Positions 8,491 to 17,822 of a DNA stretch of 64,000 nucleotides are shown here, in pieces (the stretch's first letter is position 1; each line of letters starts with the position of its first letter). The stretch lies in NCBI RefSeq assembly GCF_041021955.1, contig NZ_CP158375.1, forward strand, positions 496,001 to 560,000, given 5' to 3'. A program made the translations under genes and the position numbers. This stretch comes from Caulobacter sp. 73W (lineage in GTDB: Bacteria > Pseudomonadota > Alphaproteobacteria > Caulobacterales > Caulobacteraceae). A model generated the notes under the pieces. That model made no database searches. It was not told where the DNA came from and worked only from the letters and a program-made list of their open reading frames with translations.

Positions 8491-8678
8491 CCCTCTCCCC
8501 ACTCGTGGGGAGAGGGTTGGGTGAGGGGCTTGCGGCGGTTCCGCTTGCAGCGCCTCGCCCGCTGACCCTCAGAGCCCCCTCACCATTACCCTCTCCCCCA
8601 AAGGGGGCGAGGGGATGCAGCGTGACTGAACCTCAGCAGTCACCCTCACCCCTGCCCCTCTCCCATCAAGGGAGAGGG
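8491..8678. repeat. Three further copies of the GC-rich palindrome
   Basis: CCCTCTCCCCA/TGGGGAGAGGG is at 8491-8516, CCCTCTCCCCC/GGGGGCGAGGGG at about 8589-8613, and CCCTCTCCC-ATCAA-GGGAGAGGG at 8656-8678. The last is nearly identical to the copy at 8022-8046, including the loop. They lie between the structured stretch and the stop codon of the phosphatase gene, and the last could serve as its terminator. An additional unrelated stem, CCCGTCACG/CGTGACGGG, spans 8401-8444. Open frames read through this region are repeat artefacts and were not called. Confidence 0.75.
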
Positions 8679-8694
8679 TATAGCGTGATGCCGC

Positions 8695-10368
8695 CTAGCG
8701 CTTCGGGCAGGCCTTGGCGTCGAAGCCGCCCAGGTCGATGCAGCGCCCGTCGATGTCGGCCGGCGGAGTCGCGCCGACGACATTGGCCAGGGTCGGGCCG
8801 ATGTCGGCCGTCTCGATCGGATAGAAGCGCTCCTGCCCCTCGACGCCCGGCCACCAGAACAGGATCGGCACGCGGCGGTCATACTCCCAGGGCGAACCAT
8901 GGCCTGACAGGCTGCCGCCGAAGCGGACGCGGCCGGGCGTGATCCCGGGCTGCAGGCCGATCAGGATGTCCGGCGAACGGCCTTCCACCGCGCTCAGGCG
9001 ATAGCGTTGCAGCAGGGTGTATTCCTGCGGGCTGGCTCCCTTGGCCGGCGGGGGCGAAGCGAGCACCTCCGTCAGGGTGTAGGCGCCGGCCACGATCGGC
9101 TCCTTGCGCAGGGCCTCCACCGCCGCTTCGGCGATCTGGCTGCGCAGGGGTTCGGCCATGCCGCGCTTTTCGGCGTTCACGACCATAAGGCCGCTGCCGC
9201 CCTGCATCAGCGGATCGAAGTCGAGCTTGAAGGTCGTCTTCAGTTGCTCGTTGACGCGGGCGAAGGCTTCGGGCCCGCCGCGGCCGGCGGTGTCGTGGCC
9301 GCGGGCATGGCTGCGCTCGGGGAAGTCGGAGCCGCCATGGTCGGCGGTGACGGCGACGATCACGCCGCCCGGAACCTTGGACAGGCGGGTCATGAGGCGG
9401 CCCAGCGCGAGGTCCACCCGGCGCATCTGCTCGCACATCTCCGGCCCCTGGGTGCCGTAGCGGTGGCCGATGCGATCAGTGGCCGACAGGCTGACGCCCA
9501 GCAGGTCAGTGGCGGCGCCCTGCCCCAACTTCTGGGTGTCGAGCAGCATGATCGCGGCGTCGACGGTCACCTCGTCCAGCAGGGGCGAAGCGTCGAAGGC
9601 GTAGTTGGCCGGCGGCACCTGGGCGCGCCACGGCTTGCCGGCGATCGGCCAGTCGGCCTCCAGCGCGCGGCAGGCCTCGCTGGTGTAGCTCCAGCTCGGC
9701 TTGGTCTTGGCGTGGCTGGCCTTCAGCGAGGCGTTCAGGGCGGCGACCGGCGCCAAGCGCTTGGCGGCGTCCTGGCCCGGCTCGACGAAGGTGGTCCAGC
9801 CGAAACCGTCGAGATACCAGAACGCGCCGTCGCCCTTCTGGCCGGCGAGATTAATGGCGCCGCGGTCCTTGCCCGAGACGGCGAAGCTGCGGCTGCCCGG
9901 CGACGAGGTCTTCAGCCAGTCGGCCAGGTTGGAGACGCGCATGGCGCTGGCGCCGACGCGGCCGTTCTCGCCCGGGCCGCCGTCGGCCAGGGTGTTTTCC
10001 GGCACGGACAGGCAATAGACCTCCTCGCCCGTGGCGCGGTCGATCCAGTCGTTGGCGGGGATGCCGGTGTTGGCCGGGCGCTTGCCGGTGAGGATCGTGG
10101 AGTGGCCCGGGCAGGTCTCGGTCGAGGCGTGGCTCTGATAGCCGTTGGCGTAGACCAGGCCGCTCGCGAGCGACTTCAGGCCGCCGGTGAACTCGGCGCG
10201 GTGCTGGTTGAACAGGTTGGCGCTGAACTGGTCGATGACGATCGCCACCACCAGCTTCGGCGCGGGCTTCTTGGCCTCGGCCGCGTGACCGGAAGACGCC
10301 GCCGCCAGGGTCGCCGCCGCGACGAAGGCTGACAGGCCAAGGCGACGGACGAAGGTCTTGGGCTTCAT
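8695..10368 (-). CDS. Secreted alkaline phosphatase-superfamily enzyme (PhoK-like)
   Basis: A 557-residue protein with a signal peptide ending near SSGHAAEA (about residue 30). It belongs to the type I phosphodiesterase/nucleotide pyrophosphatase branch of the alkaline phosphatase superfamily. The nucleophile region STETCPGHSTILTG (about residues 82-95) has the Thr-Cys-Pro-Gly-His context seen in the calcium-activated alkaline phosphatase PhoK. DRIGHRYG and TADHGGSD further on supply the Asp/His metal ligands. It should release phosphate from organic esters in the periplasm or outside the cell. A GGGAGG ribosome binding site precedes the ATG. Followed by the repeat palindrome at 8656-8678. 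Confidence 0.9.
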   Translation of the reverse strand: MKPKTFVRRLGLSAFVAAATLAAASSGHAAEAKKPAPKLVVAIVIDQFSANLFNQHRAEFTGGLKSLASGLVYANGYQSHASTETCPGHSTILTGKRPANTGIPANDWIDRATGEEVYCLSVPENTLADGGPGENGRVGASAMRVSNLADWLKTSSPGSRSFAVSGKDRGAINLAGQKGDGAFWYLDGFGWTTFVEPGQDAAKRLAPVAALNASLKASHAKTKPSWSYTSEACRALEADWPIAGKPWRAQVPPANYAFDASPLLDEVTVDAAIMLLDTQKLGQGAATDLLGVSLSATDRIGHRYGTQGPEMCEQMRRVDLALGRLMTRLSKVPGGVIVAVTADHGGSDFPERSHARGHDTAGRGGPEAFARVNEQLKTTFKLDFDPLMQGGSGLMVVNAEKRGMAEPLRSQIAEAAVEALRKEPIVAGAYTLTEVLASPPPAKGASPQEYTLLQRYRLSAVEGRSPDILIGLQPGITPGRVRFGGSLSGHGSPWEYDRRVPILFWWPGVEGQERFYPIETADIGPTLANVVGATPPADIDGRCIDLGGFDAKACPKR

Positions 10369-10455
10369 GATGCGTCGCCTCCCGCGAAACTGTGCAGGGC
10401 CTTCTATGGCCCAAATTTTTCGCTTTGGTGACGGTCGGGAAAAGAATTTCGACGG

Positions 10456-10480
10456 ACCGCCGCTCAGCGAGCGGCGGTCG
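10456..10480 (-). terminator. Terminator after thiC
   Basis: Perfect 10-base inverted repeat GACCGCCGCT/AGCGGCGGTC with a 5-base loop, lying shortly beyond the thiC stop codon. On the minus strand it is followed by a T-rich stretch (GAAATTCTTTTC). Consistent with a rho-independent terminator. Position may be off by one base. Confidence 0.75.
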
Positions 10481-10493
10481 CGTCATGGATACG

Positions 10494-12512
<2,019 letters not shown>

Positions 12513-12546
12513 GGCAGCTTACCTCAGCGGGAGGCGGGTTGAAACC

Positions 12547-12828
12547 TTAGTTCGTGACCGCCGCCGGAGCGGCCTTGGCGGCGCCCGCCTCGCGGGCGGC
12601 CTGCTTGGCGGCCTTGCGCGCGCGCATCTCCGCGGCCCAGGACTCCTGGTAGGACATGGCCCGCTGCTGGCGCGCCGCCCCGCCCGACCGGCCAGGACCA
12701 TCGAGGCCGAGCCTCCGCAACTCGCGGGTCGTCTCGTTGTTGGCGATCGCCTCCGCGGACTGGGCGAAACTGGCCGCCGGGACCGCCATCACCGCGGCGA
12801 GGGCGAGAAGCATCGAGGTCTTGCGCAT
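12547..12828 (-). CDS. Small secreted protein of unknown function
   Basis: A 93-residue protein beginning MRKTSMLLALAAVMAVPAASFAQ, a clear signal peptide with cleavage after about residue 23. The mature part is short, charged and rich in Ala, Arg and Glu (RKAAKQAAREAGAAKAA), probably helical. I do not recognise a family. The start at 12828 is supported by AAGGGA and by the signal peptide; the open frame extends further upstream without coding character. It sits between the thiC riboswitch and the divergent RidA-like gene. Confidence 0.7.
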   Translation of the reverse strand: MRKTSMLLALAAVMAVPAASFAQSAEAIANNETTRELRRLGLDGPGRSGGAARQQRAMSYQESWAAEMRARKAAKQAAREAGAAKAAPAAVTN

Positions 12829-12982
12829 GCCTGTATCCCTTGTGGAGCAGGTGTTTGAGGCTTGAGCATGCGTGAAGATCGATCGCCTTGCAACCTGACA
12901 GCGAGAGACATTGCGGCAGTTTAACTTGTAAGCGCTAACCCGAAGCGGCACGAGCGGCGCACAACTCAGGGAACACCGATCC

Positions 12983-13507
12983 ATGTTTCGCCTCTTCGCC
13001 CTCGCCGCCAGCCTCCTCGCCGCCGCCCCGGCCCTGGCCCAGACCGCCCCGCAATATCCGGTGACGATCCCCGCTCCGGGCGGTGGCGTGATCATCTCCA
13101 ACGCGCGCAACGAGCAGGCCTACGACACCATCAAATACGCTCCCGCCCGTCGGGCCGGCGACACGGTCTATGTGTCCGGCGTGATCATCGCCCCGGCTCC
13201 GAACGAGACCAAGGATGCGGCTGGCCTCAAGGCTTCCGCCCGGCGCGCCTTCAAGGCCGTCGATGAGCTGCTGAAGGCCGCCGGTGGTAGCTGGGACGAC
13301 GTGGTGATGATCAACAGCTTCCACGATTGGAGCTCGTCGAACTTCACGGGCTCGCGCATGGACCATGTCACGGTGATGAACGAGGTCCGCGCCGAGTTCA
13401 CTCAGGCGCCCCACCCCGCCTGGACCGCCGTCGGCACCAGCGGCCTGCTGGCCCCGACCGGCGTGATCGAGATGCAGGTGATCGCCCACATCCCGCAGAA
13501 GAAATAG
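12983..13507 (+). CDS. Periplasmic RidA/YjgF-family protein
   Basis: A 174-residue protein with a signal peptide (MFRLFALAASLLAAAPALAQ) followed by a RidA-like domain: VYVSGVIIAP, a helix with FKAVDELLKAAGGSWDDVVMINSFHD, then AWTAVGTSGLLAPTGVIEMQVIAHIP. Cytosolic RidA deaminates reactive enamines and imines; exported relatives are common in alphaproteobacteria, and their role is unclear. The usual substrate Arg is not obviously in place (GVIEMQVIAHIP has no Arg), so catalytic activity should not be assumed. It converges on the Arg-rich coiled-coil gene, with 3 bases between the ends. Confidence 0.85.
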   Translation: MFRLFALAASLLAAAPALAQTAPQYPVTIPAPGGGVIISNARNEQAYDTIKYAPARRAGDTVYVSGVIIAPAPNETKDAAGLKASARRAFKAVDELLKAAGGSWDDVVMINSFHDWSSSNFTGSRMDHVTVMNEVRAEFTQAPHPAWTAVGTSGLLAPTGVIEMQVIAHIPQKK

Positions 13508-13510
13508 CCG

Positions 13511-13954
13511 CTACCAGCGGCGCTGGCGGTCATAGCGCGCGTCGGCGACCTGCCGCTCGATGTCGCGCAGGCGGTTGCGGTGATCGCGGACCCGGTCGTC
13601 GTAGTTGCGGTTGATGTCCGCCAGCCGCCGCACGCGATCCTCGTTGGCGCGCCGCAGCTCGCCACGGCGGTCATGGTTGTTGCGCGCGATGTCGGAGCGG
13701 CGACGGTCGTAGTCCTCCTGCGTGCGTCGGATCTCCTCGTCACGTTGACGGCGGGCCTCGGCCAGCTGCCGATCCGCGTCGTCGCGCTGACGGTCGATGT
13801 CGCGCAGGCGGCGGCCAAGGTCGTCGTCGCGGCGACGCTCCTCCTCCCGCCGACGATCCTGCTCCGCCCGATACTGGTCATAGGGCTGGGCGGCGGCGGC
13901 CAGCGGCGAGGCGGTGATCACGGTCAGAAGCGTGAGAAGCAGGGCTTTGCGCAT
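13511..13954 (-). CDS. Secreted Arg/Asp-rich coiled-coil protein
   Basis: A 147-residue protein. MRKALLLTLLTVITASPLAAAAQ is a signal peptide; the rest (YDQYRAEQDRRREEERRRDDD and onward) is almost wholly Arg, Asp, Glu and Gln in heptad-like spacing, so a single long periplasmic helix or coiled coil is likely. No family recognised. An alternative ATG at 13975 adds seven residues; neither has a convincing ribosome binding site. It is 71 bases downstream of the YpfJ-type peptidase gene on the same strand and may be cotranscribed with it. Confidence 0.7.
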   Translation of the reverse strand: MRKALLLTLLTVITASPLAAAAQPYDQYRAEQDRRREEERRRDDDLGRRLRDIDRQRDDADRQLAEARRQRDEEIRRTQEDYDRRRSDIARNNHDRRGELRRANEDRVRRLADINRNYDDRVRDHRNRLRDIERQVADARYDRQRRW

Positions 13955-14025
13955 AGGCGCGGAACGGTGCGGCATGACCGCAGGTTCCGGCGACATCGTG
14001 GCGCAATTCCGGCCAAGGCGCCGCG

Positions 14026-14865
14026 TCATAGACGGCCTGCGCTGAAGGTGTCGCACGCCGCCGGATCGCCCCGCTCATAGCCGCGCTTGAACCAGCGCAT
14101 GCGCTGTTCGGCTGAGCCGTGGGTGAAGGCGTCGGGCACGACCTGACCTTGGGTCCGCTTCTGGATGGTGTCGTCGCCCACGGCGGACGCCGCCGACAGG
14201 CCGCTCTGGATGTCAGCCGGGTCGATGCCGATGGCCCCGCCTGAAGTCTCCGGCGCCCGCGCCGCCCAGACCCCGGCGTAGCAGTCGGCCTGCAGCTCCA
14301 GCCGTACCGAGCCGCTCTCGGCGCCCTTGCCCCCTGCCCGCTCCATGGAGCCCGTGAGGTTCTGGATATGGTGGCCGATTTCATGGGCGATGACATAGGC
14401 GCGAGCGAATTCGCCGCGCGCGCCGAACTGGCCTTCCAGCTCCTGCCAAAAGGACAGGTCCAGATAGACCTTCTGGTCGCGCGGGCAATAGAACGGTCCC
14501 ATGGCCGACTGGCCCATGCCGCAGCCGGTGGAGGTGTTCTGTTCGTACAGCACGACGCTGCTGGGCGGGGTGTAGGTCCGCCCCTGCGCGGCGAACAGCG
14601 GCGTCCAGACATCCTGGGCCGATTTCTCGACCACATCGACGAAGCGGCCGGCCTCATCCTGGGGCGTGCCGCGCGTGCCCTCCTGCTGCGCCTGGGGCGT
14701 CAGCTGGTTGGCGGCGTTCATGGTCGTCTGCGGGTCGATGCCGAAGAAGAAATAGCCGGCCAGGGCCAGCAGAGCCGCGCCGATCCCGCCGCCGGCCACG
14801 CCGACCGGTCCCAGGCCGCGTCGGTCCTCGATATTGCCGCCCGTGCGGCCGCCACCCCAGCGCAT
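14026..14865 (-). CDS. Neutral zinc metallopeptidase, YpfJ/KPN_02809 family
   Basis: A 279-residue membrane-anchored protein. The N-terminus MRWGGGRTGGNIEDRRG followed by a membrane segment (about residues 24-43) is the hallmark of the YpfJ family. The catalytic HEIGHH motif sits at about residue 164, with ELQADCYAGVWA downstream supplying the third ligand region. It should be a periplasm-facing zinc peptidase; substrates are unknown. A GGAGGGAAC ribosome binding site precedes the ATG. The Cys-rich touches (GCGMGQS, CPRDQKVYLD) are typical of the family. Confidence 0.92.
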   Translation of the reverse strand: MRWGGGRTGGNIEDRRGLGPVGVAGGGIGAALLALAGYFFFGIDPQTTMNAANQLTPQAQQEGTRGTPQDEAGRFVDVVEKSAQDVWTPLFAAQGRTYTPPSSVVLYEQNTSTGCGMGQSAMGPFYCPRDQKVYLDLSFWQELEGQFGARGEFARAYVIAHEIGHHIQNLTGSMERAGGKGAESGSVRLELQADCYAGVWAARAPETSGGAIGIDPADIQSGLSAASAVGDDTIQKRTQGQVVPDAFTHGSAEQRMRWFKRGYERGDPAACDTFSAGRL

Positions 14866-14920
14866 CCGTTCCCTCCACTTCAGCTTAGCGGGAAGAACGC
14901 CGATGGACGCTTAGGGCTCC

Positions 14921-15316
14921 CTACTTCGGTGCGGGCTCGATAGCGCGGATGCGGGCGTTGCCGGCGGCCAGGCTGCGATCCTGAAGCTGGCGAATGCGTT
15001 CGGCGTCGGCCGACATGGCGGGATCGAGCGGCGCTGGACGCAGAGGCGCCTCATAGCGCAAATCCGGGATCGAGGGCGTTCCGGCCCGCGCCGCCTGCAG
15101 CGACAGGAGGGTGCGGGCGGTGTCGGCGCGGCTCTGCGCCGCCAGCGCCTCGCGCTCCGCCGCCAAGGCCTGCTGCCGCGCGATCTCATGCTGCGCTTGC
15201 AGCGCGTCGAGACGCGCGGCCTCGGCCTCATAGGTCTGGGCGACGGCGGGCGTGGCGGCGGCTACCGCGAGAGCGGCGGCGATCCAGCGAAACTTCACGG
15301 GCGAGCGGACTTTCAT
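14921..15316 (-). CDS. Small periplasmic helical protein, unknown
   Basis: A 131-residue protein with a signal peptide (FRWIAAALAVAAATPAVAQ) and a mature region dominated by Ala, Arg, Gln and Glu in a helical pattern (ARLDALQAQHEIARQQALAAERE), then a Pro-rich stretch (RYEAPLRPAPLDP). It looks like an exported coiled-coil protein; no family recognised. It lies between the metallopeptidase and the TPR gene on the same strand, with gaps of 55 and 40 bases, so cotranscription of this group of small exported proteins is plausible. Confidence 0.7.
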   Translation of the reverse strand: MKVRSPVKFRWIAAALAVAAATPAVAQTYEAEAARLDALQAQHEIARQQALAAEREALAAQSRADTARTLLSLQAARAGTPSIPDLRYEAPLRPAPLDPAMSADAERIRQLQDRSLAAGNARIRAIEPAPK

Positions 15317-15356
15317 CCCCGATCAACAGCCGGGACCGCGCCGTCGTTCCGGATGC

Positions 15357-15917
15357 CTATCGCTTGCGGATCGTAAACCGGGCCAGCTCCGCCTTCGGGG
15401 CGTCCCAGGCGGGGTTCAGCGAGGCGGCCTTGGCGTAGTCATGATAGGCGGCGGTCAGGTCCCGCATCCCCTCATGAGCGATGCCCCGGTTGAAGAACGC
15501 CTTTTCCGGGGTCTCGATCTGCAGGGCCAGGCCCTTGTCGATCTCGGCCACCGCCTCGGCGAAGCGGCTTTCAGCGATCAGGATGGCGGCGCGGTTGATC
15601 ATGGCGTCACCCAGACGGGGATTGAGCGCCAGAGCGCCGTCGAAGTCGGCGCCGGCCGGCGCGTATTCCTTGCGACGAAGCTTGATGACGCCGCGATTGA
15701 CCAGGGTGGCGGCGCGATCCTCGATCGTCATCGCCTCTTCCCGCAGGGCGCGCTCGCACATCTGCAGGGAATCGTTGTCGTCGAAACCGGCGATGGCCGC
15801 CTTGGAGCAACCGCCCGCCAGGGTCTGGCCGACCACGAGGACCGAGGCCTGGGAAGCGGACGCGAAGGCAAGGGCCGCGACAGCGGCGGCGCCTGCAATG
15901 AGCAGGGACTTGTACAT
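15357..15917 (-). CDS. Periplasmic TPR-repeat protein
   Basis: A 186-residue protein with a signal peptide (about 25 residues, ending near SASQAS) and two to three tetratricopeptide repeats, visible as ATLVNRGVIKLRRKEYAPA, DAMINRAAILIAESRFAEA and AFFNRGIAHEGMRDLTAA with the typical Ala/Gly and Tyr spacing. Such repeats form protein-binding surfaces. Partner unknown. Two cysteines at about residues 37 and 54 could form a disulfide in the periplasm. AGGGAG precedes the ATG at suitable distance. First gene of the possible minus-strand run 15917-13511. Confidence 0.82.
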   Translation of the reverse strand: MYKSLLIAGAAAVAALAFASASQASVLVVGQTLAGGCSKAAIAGFDDNDSLQMCERALREEAMTIEDRAATLVNRGVIKLRRKEYAPAGADFDGALALNPRLGDAMINRAAILIAESRFAEAVAEIDKGLALQIETPEKAFFNRGIAHEGMRDLTAAYHDYAKAASLNPAWDAPKAELARFTIRKR

Positions 15918-16040
15918 GGACGTCTCCCTTAGATTTTTTCTGAATTATGCGCCTCTTAGCCGAAATCTCCAAAGCTGCTGAGCTTCTGCCCCGGAGGTTG
16001 TCGTGATAGCTGGCTGAGCAGGTCTTTCAGGATTTTTCCC

Positions 16041-17045
16041 ATGCATCTCGCCCGCTTTCCCCGCGCCCGTTTCGCCCACCTCCCGACGGCGCTGGAGCCC
16101 CTGCCGAGGCTGGGCGCGGACCTGGGCGTGAAGCTGTGGGTCAAGCGCGACGACTGCACCGGCCTGGCCGGCGGCGGCAACAAGACCCGCAAGCTGGAGT
16201 TTCTGCTCGGCGACGCCCTGGCCAAGGGCGCCGACACCCTGATCACCCAGGGCGCCATCCAGTCCAACCACGTGCGCCAGACGGCTGCCGCCGCGGCGCG
16301 TCACGGCCTGAAGTGCGAGATCGTGCTGGAGGATCGGACCGGGTCCACGAACCCCGACTATGTGGGTTCCGGCAATGTGCTGCTGGACCGCCTGCTGGGC
16401 GCGACGCTGCGCACCGTGCCGGGCGGCTCGGACATGAACGGCGAGATGGCCAAGATCGCCGACGACCTGCTGGCCCAGGGCCGCAAGCCCTATGTGATAC
16501 CGGGCGGCGGTTCGAACGCGATCGGCGCACTGGGTTATGTCGACTGTGCTCTTGAACTGGTCCGCCAGGCCGACGCCCAGGGCCTCAGGATCGACCGCAT
16601 CGTCACCGCCACCGGCAGCGCCGGCACCCATGCCGGCCTCGTCGCCGGCCTGGCGGTCAGCGGGGCCAGCATCCCGGTCCTTGGCATCGGCGTGCGCGCC
16701 CCCAAGGAGACCCAGGAAGCCAACGTCTTCAAGCTGGCGGTTGAGACCGCCACCCTGCTCGGCCATCGCGATGCGGTGAAGCGCGAGATGGTCGTCGCCG
16801 ACTGCGGCTATGTCGGCGCTGGCTACGGCTTGATCGACGACGGGGTCATCGACGCCCTGAAACTGGCCGCGCGGACCGAGGCCCTGCTGCTCGATCCCGT
16901 CTATACGGGCAAGGGCATGAAGGGCCTGATCGCCCTCGCCCGCCAGGGCGTGTTCAAGGACGAGAACGTCGTCTTCCTGCACACCGGCGGCGCCCAGGGT
17001 CTGTTCGGCTATCACACCGAGCTGGAGCCCGCGCTCGGCCAATGA
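16041..17045 (+). CDS. D-cysteine desulfhydrase / ACC deaminase-family PLP enzyme
   Basis: A 334-residue PLP enzyme of the fold-type II ACC deaminase/D-cysteine desulfhydrase family. The PLP lysine lies in [10 protein letters not shown] (about residue 51), with the substrate loop [13 protein letters not shown] and the phosphate-binding [10 protein letters not shown] segment. Likely reaction: breakdown of D-cysteine to pyruvate, sulfide and ammonia; L-cysteate sulfo-lyase is a closely related alternative that sequence alone does not exclude. It overlaps the next gene (an Asp/Glu racemase homologue) by four bases, which suggests joint handling of D-amino acids. Confidence 0.88.
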   Translation: MHLARFPRARFAHLPTALEPLPRLGADLGVKLWVKRDDCTGLAGGGNKTRKLEFLLGDALAKGADTLITQGAIQSNHVRQTAAAAARHGLKCEIVLEDRTGSTNPDYVGSGNVLLDRLLGATLRTVPGGSDMNGEMAKIADDLLAQGRKPYVIPGGGSNAIGALGYVDCALELVRQADAQGLRIDRIVTATGSAGTHAGLVAGLAVSGASIPVLGIGVRAPKETQEANVFKLAVETATLLGHRDAVKREMVVADCGYVGAGYGLIDDGVIDALKLAARTEALLLDPVYTGKGMKGLIALARQGVFKDENVVFLHTGGAQGLFGYHTELEPALGQ

Positions 17046-17698
17046 GCAGGATCCTTGGCGTTCTCGGCGGCATGGGCCCGGCCGCGACGGTGGATTTCCT
17101 GGCCAAGCTGCAGGCGGCGACGCCCGCGGTCCGCGATCAGGATCACGTCCGCGTCCTGATGGACATGAACCCCCATATTCCGGACCGGAACACGAGCGGC
17201 GCGGCGGGTCCGATGCTGGGCGACATGGCGGCGCGTCTGCGCGACGCCGGGGCGCAGGTGCTGGCCATGCCGTGCAACACCGCCCACGCCTTCGCAGAGC
17301 ACATCAAGGCCGGCGGCCTGCCGTTCATCGACATGATCGAGACGGCCGGTGAAGCGTCCCGCACCGCGGGCGCGACGCGTCCGGGCGTGCTGGGAACGCC
17401 GTCGGCGGTCGCGCTCTATCGCCGGCGCCTGACGGACATGGGCCTGGAGCCGGTAGTCCTGGGCGACGAGGCGCAGGCGGCGTTCATGGGCCTGATCTAC
17501 CGCATCAAGGCCGGCGACCTGGCGGTCCGCAACGAGATGACCGCCTTGGCAGCCGCTCTTCTGGACGACGGTGCGGACGCGGTGATCGCCGGCTGCACGG
17601 AGGTTCCGCTGGTGCTCGCGCCGGCGGATATGGCGGCCCCCTTCATCGACGCCACCGAGGCGCTCGCCAAGCGCTGCGTCGCGGTCTGCAGGGACTGA
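17042..17698 (+). CDS. Aspartate/glutamate racemase family protein
   Basis: A 218-residue protein with the family start [14 protein letters not shown] and both catalytic cysteines: MPCNTAHA (about residue 79) and AGCTEVPLV (about residue 184). It should interconvert L- and D-aspartate or a related acid by the two-base mechanism without cofactor. It starts inside the stop codon of the desulfhydrase gene (ATGA overlap), so the two are translationally coupled. Length is normal for the family (about 220-240). Confidence 0.9.
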   Translation: MSRILGVLGGMGPAATVDFLAKLQAATPAVRDQDHVRVLMDMNPHIPDRNTSGAAGPMLGDMAARLRDAGAQVLAMPCNTAHAFAEHIKAGGLPFIDMIETAGEASRTAGATRPGVLGTPSAVALYRRRLTDMGLEPVVLGDEAQAAFMGLIYRIKAGDLAVRNEMTALAAALLDDGADAVIAGCTEVPLVLAPADMAAPFIDATEALAKRCVAVCRD

Positions 17699-17822
17699 CC
17701 GGGTCCTCGAAAGCACAGTTCCAGGAAAGCCGTCATGTGACATCCAAGCTTCACAGAGGCGTATCCGCACTGTCATGAAGTTCGGTCATTTCGGCCCCGA
17801 GACACCACCAACGGGGGCGACG

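Noticed and set aside
8328-8942. Plus-strand open frame of about 200 residues over the repeat region
   Set aside because: Its Pro/Ser/Arg-rich sequence is a translation of the palindromic repeats (PLPLSHQGRG-type strings) and then of the antisense of the phosphatase gene.
17730-17790. Pho-box-like TGTCAT repeats upstream of the TonB receptor-phytase operon
   Set aside because: TGTCAT (17771) and GGTCAT (17784) are 13 bases apart, not the 11 expected for PhoB repeats, and the others nearby are irregular. Phosphate control is plausible but this site is not convincing.
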